Notes: generated from the sequence alone by a model not told the origin. 58,360 bases of DNA from Pedobacter sp. ASV12 (GCF_016429155.1 NZ_JAELUC010000016.1:1-58360); one strand, 5' to 3'; shown: positions 45,658 through 55,820, counted from the stretch's first letter. Program-made: numbers and translations.

Positions 45658-45699
45658 GTCCATTTCTCATCAAGGAGAAAGGACTAGCCTGCCGGCTAG
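45658..45699 (+). repeat. Double stem-loop element between the WYL regulator and dinB
   Basis: Two adjacent hairpins are present: GTCC-A-TTTCTC pairing with GAGAAA-GGAC (45658-45684, one bulge), then CTAGCC pairing with GGCTAG (45684-45699). The element follows a segment TTGAAGCCTTGATTCTTTGG that looks like the interspersed intergenic sequence seen in related genomes (from memory, not checked). It is either a terminator for the regulator gene or a repetitive extragenic element. Confidence 0.45.
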
Positions 45700-45803
45700 G
45701 TGGCGAAAAACAAAATGCTGCTAAAATTTTTCATCCCGAATTTCGCACTGCCATAGGGTTGTCAGTAAGCGTTCGTTACTTTGTTTAAACAAATAGCAAA
45801 ACG

Positions 45804-46301
45804 ATGAACATGATTGAACTTTTATTGACAGAATTGGCGCAAGAAGCCCAAACAACCCGTAAAATGCTGGCTTTGGTACCTGCCGACAAATTGGATTGGG
45901 CGCCACACGAAAAAAGCATGAAAATGAAAGACCTGAGCGTCCACATAGCCGAGTTGCCAACCTGGGTAACCCTGGCTTTAAAAACCGACGGCCTGGATTT
46001 TGCCACAGAGCCCTACAATCCAACCTCAGTAAGCAATGCCACCGAGTTGCTTGCCCTCTTCGAAAAAAGCTACGAAGATGGTCGTTCGAGCCTCAGCCAA
46101 GCAACAGACAAAGACCTGAGCGGCACTTGGGTTTTGCGCAACGCCGATCAGATTTATGCCACCATGACCAAGTACGAAACCATCAGACATGCCTATAGTC
46201 AAACCATTCACCACAGGGCACAGCTAGGCGTTTACCTGCGTTTGTTAAACATTCCAATTCCAGGAAGCTATGGCCCCAGTGCAGATGACCCAAGCTTTTA
46301 A
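45804..46301 (+). CDS. DinB-family protein
   Basis: This 165-residue four-helix-bundle protein has the DinB metal-binding His pattern: His47 (DLSVHIAEL) and the His136-His137 pair (QTIHHRAQL), ending with GSYGPSADD, typical of the family. DinB-fold proteins are metal-dependent, thiol-transferase-like enzymes or stress proteins; the activity of this branch is unknown. The upstream WYL regulator may control it. A TACTTTG sequence lies about 20 nt before the start and resembles a -7 element. Confidence 0.9.
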   Translation: MNMIELLLTELAQEAQTTRKMLALVPADKLDWAPHEKSMKMKDLSVHIAELPTWVTLALKTDGLDFATEPYNPTSVSNATELLALFEKSYEDGRSSLSQATDKDLSGTWVLRNADQIYATMTKYETIRHAYSQTIHHRAQLGVYLRLLNIPIPGSYGPSADDPSF

Positions 46302-46311
46302 ATCCTGTACC

Positions 46312-46352
46312 TTGACAACCTTTTTGGCTACTTTGGCCCTAAGGGTTGTCAA
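46312..46352 (+). terminator. Hairpin downstream of dinB
   Basis: Perfect 9-bp arms TTGACAACC and GGTTGTCAA enclose 23 nt, with a small inner GGC/GCC pairing, starting 10 nt beyond the dinB stop codon. No T-run follows, so it is a possible rather than certain terminator. The rest of the 258-base gap to rluF holds no gene. Confidence 0.45.
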
Positions 46353-46559
46353 AGTTTGGCTTGGCATTGTTTTAAACGTTGCCCGAAGCCTGATTTATTC
46401 TGAGGTTGGCCACCCGCGACTTGATTGATGGTATTTCAGCCCTAAAAATCCACAGTATACTGGTTTTGCATCAAAGATTTGATCGGCAAAACTCAGTATT
46501 GTTGCTGTTTATCGGATTAGAATTGGTTACTTTGTAAGATATTTCATAATCTTTACCCC

Positions 46560-47528
46560 ATGTCTGATTCTACAACACGATTAAACAAATACATTAGCGA
46601 AAGCGGTTTATGCTCAAGAAGAGCGGCCGACAGGTACATTGAACTTGGCCAGGTTTTTATTAACGGACGCAAAGCTAAGGTAGGCGACAAAGTGTTTTTT
46701 GGCGATGTGGTAAGTGTAAATGGCCAAACCATTGAGCCGCAACAGGCAGAAAACACCATTCTTTTGGCTTATAACAAGCCTGTAGGCATTACCAGCACCA
46801 CCGAAGCGAAGATCAAAGACAACATTGTAGATCATGTAAACCACAGCGAGCGGGTATTCCCGATTGGCCGGTTGGACAAAGACTCGCAAGGTCTTATCTT
46901 TTTAACCAACAATGGCGACCTGGTTAACAAAATACTTCGTGCAGGCAATAACCACGAAAAAGAATATGTGGTTACCGTAAACAAACCCCTTACCGATCAG
47001 TTTATTGAAGGCATGGGCAAGGGTGTACCGGTTTTGGGCGTGATGACCAAAAAGTGCAAGGTAACCAAAGAAGCAGCCAATGTTTTCAGAATCGTGCTTG
47101 TACAAGGCCTCAACAGGCAAATCCGTCGCATGTGCGAGCATTTTGGCTATGAGGTAACGAAACTGGAGCGCGTTCGGATCATGAACATCACCTTAAAGGG
47201 CATTCCGGTCGGCGATTGGCGCGAGCTTACGCCAGAAGAGTTGGCGCAAATTACTAAACAATTGGCCAAGTCGAGTTCTGAGAAACCTGCAACCCCTAAA
47301 AAAGAAAACCAAAGATCGGCCGCTCCAAAGACCGAAAAACCCGCACAGCGCTTTGGCAAAGAGAAAACCCCAGCCGCAAAAGGCAAGGCCAAAGCCAATG
47401 GTGGCCCAAGCAAATCAAATACCACAGGAAGCGACTGGTTTAAATCTGGACCCAACAGAAGGCCTACCCGACCAGGCAAAGGCAAATCGGGCGCACCCGC
47501 AGCCAAAACCCGCAGCCCCAAAAGATAA
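46560..47528 (+). CDS. rluF: 23S rRNA pseudouridine synthase RluF with basic C-terminal tail
   Basis: RluF converts a specific 23S rRNA uridine to pseudouridine. The protein has an S4 RNA-binding domain (about 7-60, [20 protein letters not shown]) and the catalytic domain with Asp106 in [10 protein letters not shown], plus [16 protein letters not shown]. The catalytic part ends near residue 240; the remaining 80 residues are a low-complexity Lys/Pro/Ala/Arg tail, as often seen in Bacteroidota RNA-binding proteins. rlmN, another 23S-modifying enzyme, follows 93 nt downstream. Confidence 0.95.
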   Translation: MSDSTTRLNKYISESGLCSRRAADRYIELGQVFINGRKAKVGDKVFFGDVVSVNGQTIEPQQAENTILLAYNKPVGITSTTEAKIKDNIVDHVNHSERVFPIGRLDKDSQGLIFLTNNGDLVNKILRAGNNHEKEYVVTVNKPLTDQFIEGMGKGVPVLGVMTKKCKVTKEAANVFRIVLVQGLNRQIRRMCEHFGYEVTKLERVRIMNITLKGIPVGDWRELTPEELAQITKQLAKSSSEKPATPKKENQRSAAPKTEKPAQRFGKEKTPAAKGKAKANGGPSKSNTTGSDWFKSGPNRRPTRPGKGKSGAPAAKTRSPKR

Positions 47529-47583
47529 TTTAATACCGATGTCAAAAAGTTCAGGTTTGGGCGTCATTTTATCAACGAACCCA

Positions 47584-47612
47584 TTGCTAACGAACTAATA
47601 TGAGTATCTTTG
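47584..47612 (+). promoter_or_regulatory. Consensus promoter for rlmN
   Basis: A -33 TTG (47584-47586) and an exact -7 TATCTTTG (47605-47612) are separated by 18 nt, matching the Bacteroidota housekeeping promoter. Transcription would begin near 47618, only about 4 nt before the rlmN ATG. The element also shows that the upstream in-frame TTG at 47610 is not the start. Confidence 0.7.
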
Positions 47613-47621
47613 CACCGTAAC

Positions 47622-48671
47622 ATGCTTAGCACGAAGAAAATAGATATCCGTTCGCTTGATTTGGCGCAATTGCAGCAGCACTTTGCCGAAATGAAAGAGC
47701 CCGCCTACCGAGCAAAACAGGTTTACCAATGGCTTTGGGAAAAATCGGCACGTAGCTTTGACGAAATGAGCAACCTGTCTAAAGACCTGCGTAAAAAGCT
47801 TTCAGACAATTATACCATTAACGTAGTCGAGATCAACAGCGCACAGTTTAGCAACGACCATACCATCAAAAACGCCTTCCGTTTGTACGATGGTAACATT
47901 GTAGAAGGCGTACTGATTCCTACCGACGAAAGGATGACAGCCTGCGTAAGCTCGCAAGTGGGCTGCAGCCTCACCTGCAAGTTTTGTGCAACCGGCTATA
48001 TGGACCGCAAACGTAACCTTAACGCCGACGAAATTTACGATCAGGTGGTGCTGATTGACCAACAGGCTAAAAAGAACTACAATATTCCCTTAACCAACAT
48101 CGTATACATGGGCATGGGCGAACCATTGCTTAACTATGCCAACGTATTGAAATCTATTGAACGAATTACCGCTCCCGATGGGCTGAACATGTCGTACAAG
48201 CGAATTACCGTTTCTACTGCAGGCATTGCCAAAATGATCAAAAAACTGGGCGATGATGGCGTAAAGTTCAACCTGGCCCTGTCGCTACACGCCGCCAACG
48301 ATAGCAAGCGACACGAAATCATGCCTATTACCGAACACAATTCGTTAAAGGCATTGGCCGAAGCCTTGAAATACTATTTCTCCAAAACCAAAAATCCGGT
48401 TACCTACGAATACATCGTCTTCAATAATTTTAACGACGAAATACAGGATGCCATGGAGCTGGCCAAATTTTGCAAGCACGTGCCTTGCAAGGTAAACCTC
48501 ATCGAGTACAACCCTATTCAATTTGCCGATTTCATCAATGCCGAAGGCGACAAAATAGATGCTTTTGCCAATTACCTGCGCAGCCAGGGCATCAACACCA
48601 ACATCAGGAGAAGCCGTGGCAAAGATATCGATGCAGCCTGCGGACAGCTGGCTGTAAAAGAAACGGCTTAA
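47622..48671 (+). CDS. rlmN: Dual-specificity 23S rRNA/tRNA adenine-C2 methyltransferase RlmN
   Basis: RlmN methylates C2 of an adenosine in 23S rRNA and in some tRNAs using radical SAM chemistry. The 349-residue protein has the cluster motif CSLTCKFC (Cys115, Cys119, Cys122), an N-terminal RNA-binding accessory domain and the C-terminal catalytic Cys in DAACGQL. I start it at the ATG at 47622; the TTG twelve bases earlier lies within the promoter. It is followed by comF after 50 bases, which contain a small AT hairpin. Confidence 0.97.
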   Translation: MLSTKKIDIRSLDLAQLQQHFAEMKEPAYRAKQVYQWLWEKSARSFDEMSNLSKDLRKKLSDNYTINVVEINSAQFSNDHTIKNAFRLYDGNIVEGVLIPTDERMTACVSSQVGCSLTCKFCATGYMDRKRNLNADEIYDQVVLIDQQAKKNYNIPLTNIVYMGMGEPLLNYANVLKSIERITAPDGLNMSYKRITVSTAGIAKMIKKLGDDGVKFNLALSLHAANDSKRHEIMPITEHNSLKALAEALKYYFSKTKNPVTYEYIVFNNFNDEIQDAMELAKFCKHVPCKVNLIEYNPIQFADFINAEGDKIDAFANYLRSQGINTNIRRSRGKDIDAACGQLAVKETA

Positions 48672-48721
48672 ATTTTCGCAAATGTATTCGGCGTATGCCA
48701 ACAATTGCTTAAATTGTAGGT

Positions 48722-49420
48722 ATGATAGCCATCAAGCGCTTAGCTGAAGATACGATCAACCTGCTCTTCCCATTGCTCTGCAATGCTTGTGGCACGCATT
48801 TGCATTATGGCGAAAAAGAAATCTGCAGCCATTGCCTTTACGACCTTCCCTACACCGATTTCCATTTATATCCAGATAACCCGGTAGCAAAACAATTTTG
48901 GAGCCGTATACCTTTTAACGCGGCCACGGCGATGCTCTATTTTAAGAAAGGCAACAAAGTGCAACAATTAATGCACGGCCTTAAGTACAAAGGCAAAACC
49001 GAAACAGGCAGACTGTTGGGCCATCTTTTAGGCCAAAAACTGCTTCAAAATCCAGCATATGCCGGTATCAGCGCCATTGTGCCTGTACCTTTGCATGCGC
49101 GCAAAGAAAAACAAAGGGGCTACAACCAAAGCCTGTTCATTGCCAAGGGCATAGCCGAAGTTTTGGATGTTCCGGTAAAAAATGCTAACTTATTACGCCA
49201 AAAGGCCACCAGCAGCCAAACCAAAAAATCGAGATATACCCGGTACGAGAACATGGAATCGGTTTTTGAGGTGAGGCATCCTGAAGAACTAAAAGACGGG
49301 CATATTCTTTTGGTCGACGACGTAATTACCACCGGATCAACACTAGAAGCCTGCGGCCAAACGTTATTAAACATTGGTGTTAAAAAATTAAGTATAGCTA
49401 CCCTTGCTTTTGCAGAATAA
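48722..49420 (+). CDS. comF: ComF family protein (phosphoribosyltransferase-like)
   Basis: This 232-residue cytosolic protein has an N-terminal four-Cys zinc finger (Cys20, Cys23, Cys35, Cys38) and a type I phosphoribosyltransferase fold with the PRPP motif LLVDDVITTGST. ComF proteins take part in DNA uptake in naturally competent bacteria, though most homologues are untested. The next gene starts 1 nt after its stop codon, so they are translated from one message. Confidence 0.95.
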   Translation: MIAIKRLAEDTINLLFPLLCNACGTHLHYGEKEICSHCLYDLPYTDFHLYPDNPVAKQFWSRIPFNAATAMLYFKKGNKVQQLMHGLKYKGKTETGRLLGHLLGQKLLQNPAYAGISAIVPVPLHARKEKQRGYNQSLFIAKGIAEVLDVPVKNANLLRQKATSSQTKKSRYTRYENMESVFEVRHPEELKDGHILLVDDVITTGSTLEACGQTLLNIGVKKLSIATLAFAE

Positions 49421-49421
49421 G

Positions 49422-50804
49422 ATGAGAATAAAACTACTGCTTCTGAGTATCTTAACCAGCCTGATCTTTGCGGCCTGCAACAAGGACGAGGAGCTGACGC
49501 TAGACTTGGATGCCAAACTCAACTTCTCATCAGACAGCGTGTTATTTGATACGGTTTTTACAGCAGTAGGCTCAAGCACCAGGAGATTAAAAATCTACAA
49601 CCGAAACTCGAGGGCCATTAACCTCAACCAAATCCGTCTAAGCGGAGGCAACAATTCGGCTTTTAGCCTGAACATTAACGGACAGGCGGTTTCAGAAACC
49701 AATAACCTCAAAATAAACGGCAACGATTCGATCAACGTCTTTGTCAAAGTCAACATCAACCCAACCCAGCAAGACCTCCCTTTTATTGTGCAGGATTCGA
49801 TTTTGTGCTATTTTAACGGCAAAAAGCAACGCATTGCACTGGTGGCCTACGGACAGAATGCGGTGTTTATCAACAGCGCCACCATTAAGAACAATACGGT
49901 TTGGAACAGCAAGCTACCCTACATCATCTACAAATCGCTCACCGTAGCCGAAAACACCAACCTGACCTTAGAGCCGGGCACCAAAATCCTGTTTCATGGC
50001 AACTCTACCATGAGTATTAAAGGCACCTTAACCGCGCTGGGCACCAAGGCCGATAGCGTTGTATTTGCCAGCGATCGGCTGGAAAAGCTGTACAGCAACG
50101 AAACCGGGCAGTGGAATGGTATCCATTTCTATCCCGAAAGCAAAAATTCGCGTATCAATTATGCAGTCATCAAAAATGGCATTACCGGCATTACCGTCGA
50201 TTCGCTATCGGTAAACGACCAGCCCAAGCTGCTATTAACCAACACCATTATCAAAAACATGGAGGTGGTAGGCTTTTTGGGCTATCAAACAGACCTCACC
50301 GCCTTCAACAATCTTTTCTTTAACTGTGGCCAATACCTGCTTTACGGCGTGGGTGGTGGCAAATACAACCTTAAACAAAATACTTTTGCAGGCTACAACC
50401 CCTACTTTGCACGGAAAACAGCGGCCGTATACTTCTCTGATTATATCAGCAATACACAATCGGGCAACCTGAACATCGATTTTTACAACAATATTGTATG
50501 GGGAAGCTTGAGCAATGAGTTTCTGATCGACAAAAAAGTTGCCAATACACTATTAACGGCTACCGTAAAAAACAACCTGCTCAAAATCAATACAAACACC
50601 TTAAACGACACCAACCTGCTGAACAGCGATCCACTATTTATCAATGCTGATGCCGGAAATTTCAGGCTGGCCAAGGGCAGTCCGGCCAACAACAAGGGCT
50701 TTGATTTGAGCAACGACAGCTATTTCAATGCTTACCTGAACAAAGATTTAAACTATAAGTTAAGAATATTTCCCTCAGAATTAGGTTGTTACGAAAATAA
50801 TTAA
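49422..50804 (+). CDS. Parallel beta-helix lipoprotein
   Basis: This 460-residue protein has a lipoprotein signal ending FAAC (Cys19) and an N-terminal immunoglobulin-like segment (about 30-130, with FDTVFTAVGSSTRRLKIYNR). A right-handed beta-helix region follows (about 150-430), marked by short Asn-rich repeats such as NTIIKN, NLFFNC and NNIVWG. Such helices often bind or cleave polysaccharide, but no catalytic motif is visible. The ATG at 49422 directly follows comF; the in-frame start at 49404 lies inside comF and is less likely. A strong terminator follows the gene. Confidence 0.88.
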   Translation: MRIKLLLLSILTSLIFAACNKDEELTLDLDAKLNFSSDSVLFDTVFTAVGSSTRRLKIYNRNSRAINLNQIRLSGGNNSAFSLNINGQAVSETNNLKINGNDSINVFVKVNINPTQQDLPFIVQDSILCYFNGKKQRIALVAYGQNAVFINSATIKNNTVWNSKLPYIIYKSLTVAENTNLTLEPGTKILFHGNSTMSIKGTLTALGTKADSVVFASDRLEKLYSNETGQWNGIHFYPESKNSRINYAVIKNGITGITVDSLSVNDQPKLLLTNTIIKNMEVVGFLGYQTDLTAFNNLFFNCGQYLLYGVGGGKYNLKQNTFAGYNPYFARKTAAVYFSDYISNTQSGNLNIDFYNNIVWGSLSNEFLIDKKVANTLLTATVKNNLLKINTNTLNDTNLLNSDPLFINADAGNFRLAKGSPANNKGFDLSNDSYFNAYLNKDLNYKLRIFPSELGCYENN

Positions 50805-50880
50805 AAATTTTATTGCCCATTTTAAAACAATTGGCACTTGCTCGCGTTTATTATATCGAGAGCGTTAATTTAGATGGTAA

Positions 50881-50920
50881 GGGTCGATATTTTTTAGGAA
50901 ATATCGGCCCTTTACTTTTT
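50881..50920 (+). terminator. Intrinsic terminator after the beta-helix lipoprotein gene
   Basis: A 12-bp stem (GGGTCGATATTT with AAATATCGGCCC, one T-G pair) and a 6-nt loop are followed by TTTACTTTTT. It ends the plus-strand rluF-to-lipoprotein block. The same stem lies just beyond the stop codon of the convergent kinase gene, so it may serve both directions. Confidence 0.88.
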
Positions 50921-53683
50921 AAGGAAGTTATGGAGCACCTGTTTAATTTCTTCTGGATTAAACGGCTTTAAAACGTGTCCGTTCATGCCACAATCCCTAA
51001 ATTTCATGTTTTCGTTATGCAAGGTAGATGCCGTTAAGGCAATAATGGGCAGGTTCTTGTAATAAGCGCCCGGAATTTCGCGAACTATGCGCGTGGTATC
51101 AAAACCATCAATGCCCGGCATACGGATATCCATAAATACCAGGTCGTATGTGTTGTCCATGATTTTGCGGATCGCTTCTTCGCCATTGGAGGCAAAATCG
51201 ATATCCAAGCCCCATTTGCTCAAAAATCTTTTGGCAATCAGGATATTCACCTCGTTATCGTCAACCACCAAGATGTGTTTGCCCGTAAAAAGGCTAGGCA
51301 AGGCATGAGGCACTTGAACTTTTTCAGGTTGCTCCAGCAATTTGAAGCTAATTTCGAAACAGAACACCGTTCCCTTGCCTTCTACGCTTTGCACCTCTAT
51401 TTCCGATTGGTAGAGCTTGATCAGTTTTTTGGTAATGGCCAAACCCAGTCCCGTACCTCCGTATTTTCGCGAAATATCAGTTCTGGCCTGGGTAAATGTT
51501 TCAAAAATATAAGACTGCTTTTCTTTGGGAATACCGATGCCATTATCCGCAACTTCAAAATAAATCAAGGCTTCGTCTGGCGTTTGCTGTTTGAGCTTAA
51601 GCGTAAACTCAACTTTTCCATGATCGGTAAACTTGATGGCATTGCCCAATAGGTTCATCACAATCTGGTAGAGCCTTGTTTTATCGCCCAGCAAGGGTTC
51701 GGGTATCTTGTCGTCGTAAGTCAGCAGCAACTGGTTTCCTTTTTTGCCGGCGGCCACCTGTAGCGAGTTGACAATGTCTACACAAAGCGTGTGCAAGTCG
51801 AAGGGCAAGGCTTCCAATTGCAGGTTTCCGGTTTCTATTTTGGTAAAGTCGAGGATATCGTTGATGATGTTGAGCAGGTTTTCTCCCGAGAACTTCAGGA
51901 TGTTCAGGTCGTCAATCTGCGAATCTTTGGGTTCGTTTTCCAACAACAAATGCGTCATTCCGATAACAGCATTGAGCGGCGTACGTATTTCGTGGCTCAT
52001 CACCGAGAGAAACATCTCTTTGGCTTCGCTCAGTTGCAGGGCCTGTTCCCTGGCCTCTACCATTTCGCGCTCCACCTGTTTGCGTTGCGTAATGTCGTAA
52101 ATAAGCTCTACCTGGCGCTCTAATTGTCCGTTGGCATTGATGATCGGCGTATTGGCCACCGAAAGCCAGATAGGTGTGCCGTCTTTTTTATGCGCCAAAA
52201 CCTCAATGGTATAGGCTTGCTTGTTGTTGGCCTTTTTACGCGATTTAAGGATCAGTTCCTTGTCGGTTTCGGGCGTAGAAAGCACATCGCCCAGCATTTT
52301 GCCCGAAAGCTCAGCCAGCGAATAGCCTATTAGGCTTTCCAAGGCATCGTTTATCCAGGTAATTTCTCCTTTCTCGTTCGAAATGGTAACGCCAGTATTG
52401 GTTTTGCTGGCCACCAGCGACAGCACCTGCAGCTCTTCTTCGGCCTTTTTCTTTTCAGTAATATCGATGATGATTTCTACCTCGGTTTCTACCTTACCTT
52501 CATCATTTAGCACTACCGTATTGTAGATGGACAGCCAAATGGGTTGTTTATCTTTACGGTAGGCCAGAATATCGACGGTAAAGGACTGCTTTTGCTGGGT
52601 AAGCTGGCGTGCTTTTTCAATAAGCGACCAATCGGTTTCTGGACCGCGAATCAAATCGCCCAAAGGCTTGCCCTTTACTTCTTCGAGGGTAAAGCCGGTA
52701 ATTTTCTCAAAAGCATCATTAACCCAAATGGCATTGTTGTTGGCATCGTTAATTACCACGCCATTATTTACCTTGCTGGCCACGAACGACAGCTGGGTCA
52801 ATTCGTTTTCCACCTTTTTGCTTTCGGTAATATCCCTGCCATAGCAATACCAGCGATTGTCTTTGGCCACCATGTTCCAGCCCATCCATTTCACCTGGTT
52901 GTACTTGCTTACCAGCCTAAAATCGATACTGAACTGTTTCTCGCCACTTCGCAATCCATCTTCGATCGCGTAAACGGTTCTGTCTACATCTTCACGCAGG
53001 CAGTAATCCCACATGCTCTGGCCAATGGTTTCCTCAACGGTATATTGCAACAGCGAGGTTACCGCATCGTTGATAAAAAGAATAGCCCCATTCCGGTCTA
53101 AAATACAATGGATTTCGGGCGAAACCGTAAAGATATCGACAAACTCATCAAAACGTTTGGTTTGGGCTTCGAGCTGGGCATTTTTTCTTTTAAGCGCCAG
53201 TTGAGCTACCACCTGTACTGCCAGGGTAGACAGGGCTTCGAGCTGGTGTTCGTTAAGGCTTCGGGGCTGTACATCGAGCAGGCAAAGGCAGCCCAAGGCA
53301 AACCCTTCGCTGTCTTTTAGCGGTGCACTGGCGTAAAACCTAATGTGGGCGTCGCTATTAACCAATGGATGGCTCGACAATTCTGGTTCCTGCCTTACAT
53401 CTGGCATCAAAAAAATATGATCGGCCATCATGGTATACTGGCAAATGGTTACCGTTCTAGGCAACTTTCTATGCTCAGCTTCTACACCTACGGCCGATTT
53501 CAGGATCACGCTGTCGCGATCAACAAAAGACACGTAGGCAATAGGCACATTGGCAATCTGCGCCGCAAGCTTCACCAAATTGTCGAGCTCATGCTCCAGT
53601 CCGTCTCCCAAAATATCATAAGAATACAGGGCAGCAAGGCGCTGTTCTTCTTGTTCAGGAGAATAGGGAGATTGGTTGAACAT
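50912..53683 (-). CDS. Cytosolic hybrid histidine kinase (GAF-PAS-PAS-PAS-HisKA-HATPase-REC)
   Basis: This 923-residue protein lacks membrane helices. Domains in order: GAF (about 25-165, with CQYT and DVRQEP typical of phytochrome-like GAF), three PAS (about 180-285, 298-410, 420-535; the last two repeat the motif PIWLS), HisKA with His564 (MSHEIRTPL), HATPase (LLGNAIKFT at 678-686, GTGLGLAI at 743-750) and a receiver with Asp852 (MDIRMPGIDG). It should sense cytosolic or redox/light-type cues. No partner regulator is adjacent; glyA lies 11 nt upstream on the same strand and may share its transcript. Confidence 0.96.
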   Translation of the reverse strand: MFNQSPYSPEQEEQRLAALYSYDILGDGLEHELDNLVKLAAQIANVPIAYVSFVDRDSVILKSAVGVEAEHRKLPRTVTICQYTMMADHIFLMPDVRQEPELSSHPLVNSDAHIRFYASAPLKDSEGFALGCLCLLDVQPRSLNEHQLEALSTLAVQVVAQLALKRKNAQLEAQTKRFDEFVDIFTVSPEIHCILDRNGAILFINDAVTSLLQYTVEETIGQSMWDYCLREDVDRTVYAIEDGLRSGEKQFSIDFRLVSKYNQVKWMGWNMVAKDNRWYCYGRDITESKKVENELTQLSFVASKVNNGVVINDANNNAIWVNDAFEKITGFTLEEVKGKPLGDLIRGPETDWSLIEKARQLTQQKQSFTVDILAYRKDKQPIWLSIYNTVVLNDEGKVETEVEIIIDITEKKKAEEELQVLSLVASKTNTGVTISNEKGEITWINDALESLIGYSLAELSGKMLGDVLSTPETDKELILKSRKKANNKQAYTIEVLAHKKDGTPIWLSVANTPIINANGQLERQVELIYDITQRKQVEREMVEAREQALQLSEAKEMFLSVMSHEIRTPLNAVIGMTHLLLENEPKDSQIDDLNILKFSGENLLNIINDILDFTKIETGNLQLEALPFDLHTLCVDIVNSLQVAAGKKGNQLLLTYDDKIPEPLLGDKTRLYQIVMNLLGNAIKFTDHGKVEFTLKLKQQTPDEALIYFEVADNGIGIPKEKQSYIFETFTQARTDISRKYGGTGLGLAITKKLIKLYQSEIEVQSVEGKGTVFCFEISFKLLEQPEKVQVPHALPSLFTGKHILVVDDNEVNILIAKRFLSKWGLDIDFASNGEEAIRKIMDNTYDLVFMDIRMPGIDGFDTTRIVREIPGAYYKNLPIIALTASTLHNENMKFRDCGMNGHVLKPFNPEEIKQVLHNFLKK

Positions 53684-53694
53684 TGCTTAAAAGC

Positions 53695-54966
53695 TTATTT
53701 ATAAAGCGGGAAGCGACTGGTTAAGGCTTGTACCTGTTGTTTGACCTGGTTAAGATTATTCTCGTCTTCCGGATTGCTCAATACCTGGTCTATCAGGTCT
53801 ACAATCTGTCCCATTTCGCTTTCTTTTAGTCCCCTGGTAGTAATGGCCGCCGTACCTACACGCATGCCCGAGGTTACAAACGGCGACTTATCATCAAAAG
53901 GAACCATATTTTTGTTAACCGTAATATCTGCCTTCTCCAATGCATTTTCGGCCAGCTTACCGGTAATGCCCTTGTTGCGCAGGTCGATCAGCATCAAATG
54001 GTTGTCTGTTCCGCCAGAAATGATACCATAACCTTTGGCTACAAAAGCTTTGGCCATGGCCTGTGCATTGGCACCAACTTGTTTAATGTAGGTGAGGTAA
54101 TCGTCGCTAAGCGCTTCGCCAAAGGCAATGGCTTTAGCGGCAATGATATGCTCTAGCGGACCGCCTTGAGTGCCTGGAAAAACCGCCATGTCTAAAATGG
54201 CCGACATCATTTTGATTTCGCCTTTTGGCGTTTTGTGTCCCCAAGGATTTTCAAAATCCTGCCCCATCATGATCATGCCACCACGCGGACCGCGCAAGGT
54301 TTTATGGGTAGTGGTAGTAACGATATGGCAATGTGGCAACGGATTATTCAACAAGCCTTTGGCAATAAAACCTGCTGGATGAGAAATATCGGCCAACACC
54401 AAGGCGCCAATCTGATCGGCTACCTTGCGGATAAAAGCATAATCCCATTCTCTTGAATAGGCAGAGGCACCGCAGATAATCAATTTTGGCTTTTCGGCTA
54501 GGGCAACTTCCTCCAATTTGGCATAGTCGATCAAGCCATCTTCTTTTTTAACACCGTAAAAGTGTGGCTGATACAATTTACCAGAAAAGTTAACCGGCGA
54601 ACCATGGGTCAAGTGGCCACCGTGCGACAGGTCGAAGCCTAAGATTTTATCGCCAGGCTGGATAACGGCCAGCATAACCGCCGCATTGGCTTGTGCGCCC
54701 GAATGGGGCTGTACATTTACCCATGCGGCTCCAAAAAGCTGTTTTGCTCTTTCGATAGCTAAATTTTCGATGTCATCTACCACTTGGCAGCCCCCATAAT
54801 AACGTTTGCCCGGCAAGCCTTCGGCATATTTGTTGGTTAATACCGAACCTGCTGCTTCCATTACCTGTTTGCTCACAAAGTTTTCGGATGCGATAAGCTC
54901 AAGACCATGCTCCTGTCTATCTAATTCTTTGTTAATTAGATCAAAAATTATAGTATCTCGTTTCAT
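53695..54966 (-). CDS. glyA: Serine hydroxymethyltransferase
   Basis: GlyA interconverts serine and glycine, producing methylene-tetrahydrofolate. The 423-residue PLP enzyme has the Schiff-base lysine Lys222 in [15 protein letters not shown], the N-terminal [12 protein letters not shown] and the YYGG motif. Length is as expected. A 9-bp hairpin lies in its 5' leader. The hybrid kinase gene begins 11 nt after its stop. It serves the same one-carbon metabolism as gcvH at 16635. Confidence 0.98.
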   Translation of the reverse strand: MKRDTIIFDLINKELDRQEHGLELIASENFVSKQVMEAAGSVLTNKYAEGLPGKRYYGGCQVVDDIENLAIERAKQLFGAAWVNVQPHSGAQANAAVMLAVIQPGDKILGFDLSHGGHLTHGSPVNFSGKLYQPHFYGVKKEDGLIDYAKLEEVALAEKPKLIICGASAYSREWDYAFIRKVADQIGALVLADISHPAGFIAKGLLNNPLPHCHIVTTTTHKTLRGPRGGMIMMGQDFENPWGHKTPKGEIKMMSAILDMAVFPGTQGGPLEHIIAAKAIAFGEALSDDYLTYIKQVGANAQAMAKAFVAKGYGIISGGTDNHLMLIDLRNKGITGKLAENALEKADITVNKNMVPFDDKSPFVTSGMRVGTAAITTRGLKESEMGQIVDLIDQVLSNPEDENNLNQVKQQVQALTSRFPLYK

Positions 54967-54975
54967 TATGGGAAA

Positions 54976-54996
54976 AGTATTTTTGGTAAAAATACT
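54976..54996 (-). promoter_or_regulatory. Hairpin in the glyA 5' leader
   Basis: Perfect 9-bp arms AGTATTTTT and AAAAATACT with a 3-nt loop lie 9 nt upstream of the glyA start codon. It could modulate ribosome access. No riboswitch-like larger fold is seen around it. Confidence 0.4.
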
Positions 54997-55115
54997 AAAT
55001 TATTGCTGAATTTTAGCGCCAAAACCAGAGCCTTTGCGAGGCAATAATAAATTGCCGTTTTTTCTTGATGTTCACATTTTTTACTAAATTTAATCTCTTA
55101 TCTAATTTATTAAAA

Positions 55116-55820
55116 ATGAAAAAATTAGCGTTTCTTACCGTTGTATTATGGATAGCTTTGTTTGCAACCAGTTGCAATAAAGAAAATACAACCGCCAAAG
55201 CCAACCTGAGTTACAGCTTTGGCGTCAGTAACCTGTATGCCTCTTTAGGCAGCACCGCTGCAACCAGTGGCATGCCTGTAGCCCAGGGAACAAATGGCAG
55301 CATCAATTGGACAAGCATGTCGCTTAATATTGCCAAGATCGTGTTCAAGGCCAGCCATGCCGGATCAAATGTAGCCTTCGAATCGATGAACTTCAATGCT
55401 ATTAATCCCTTGCAAGTGGGTATCGTGAAAGGCACTGTTGCTATTCCTGCCGGCGTATACGAAAATGTTAAATTCAATTTAAGCCTGGCAGAAAATGCCG
55501 CCGTGCCTACTTTTACGCTTAACGGCACCTATATTGAGGCCAGTGGCACGCAGATACCAGTTTCTGTGCAATTTACACAATCGCAGGCACTCGACTTCGA
55601 AGCCAAACGTATTGAGGTGGTAGCTGGCGACTACATCGCCAATGTTTCCATCAAAATCAATCAGCTGGTAACCGGCCTAACCAGAAACGACTTTGGCCAA
55701 ACCACGCGCACAGGCAACAATAACGCCATTGTAGTAACCAGCACCACTAACAGAGCACTATACGAGAAGCTGATGGCCAACTTGGCATCGACCATTAGTT
55801 TTGATGTGGCCAAGAAATAA
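55116..55820 (+). CDS. Putative lipoprotein of unknown function
   Basis: This 234-residue protein begins with a lipoprotein signal ending ATSC (Cys20); I use the ATG at 55116, since the longer frame from 55065 adds 17 residues before a normal signal. The mature part is beta-rich with Ser/Thr/Asn/Ala and includes LQVGIVKGTVAIPAGVYENV. That recalls small outer-membrane-associated proteins with a DUF4382-like layout, but I cannot assign a family. It lies divergent from glyA and 87 nt before dxs. Confidence 0.78.
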   Translation: MKKLAFLTVVLWIALFATSCNKENTTAKANLSYSFGVSNLYASLGSTAATSGMPVAQGTNGSINWTSMSLNIAKIVFKASHAGSNVAFESMNFNAINPLQVGIVKGTVAIPAGVYENVKFNLSLAENAAVPTFTLNGTYIEASGTQIPVSVQFTQSQALDFEAKRIEVVAGDYIANVSIKINQLVTGLTRNDFGQTTRTGNNNAIVVTSTTNRALYEKLMANLASTISFDVAKK

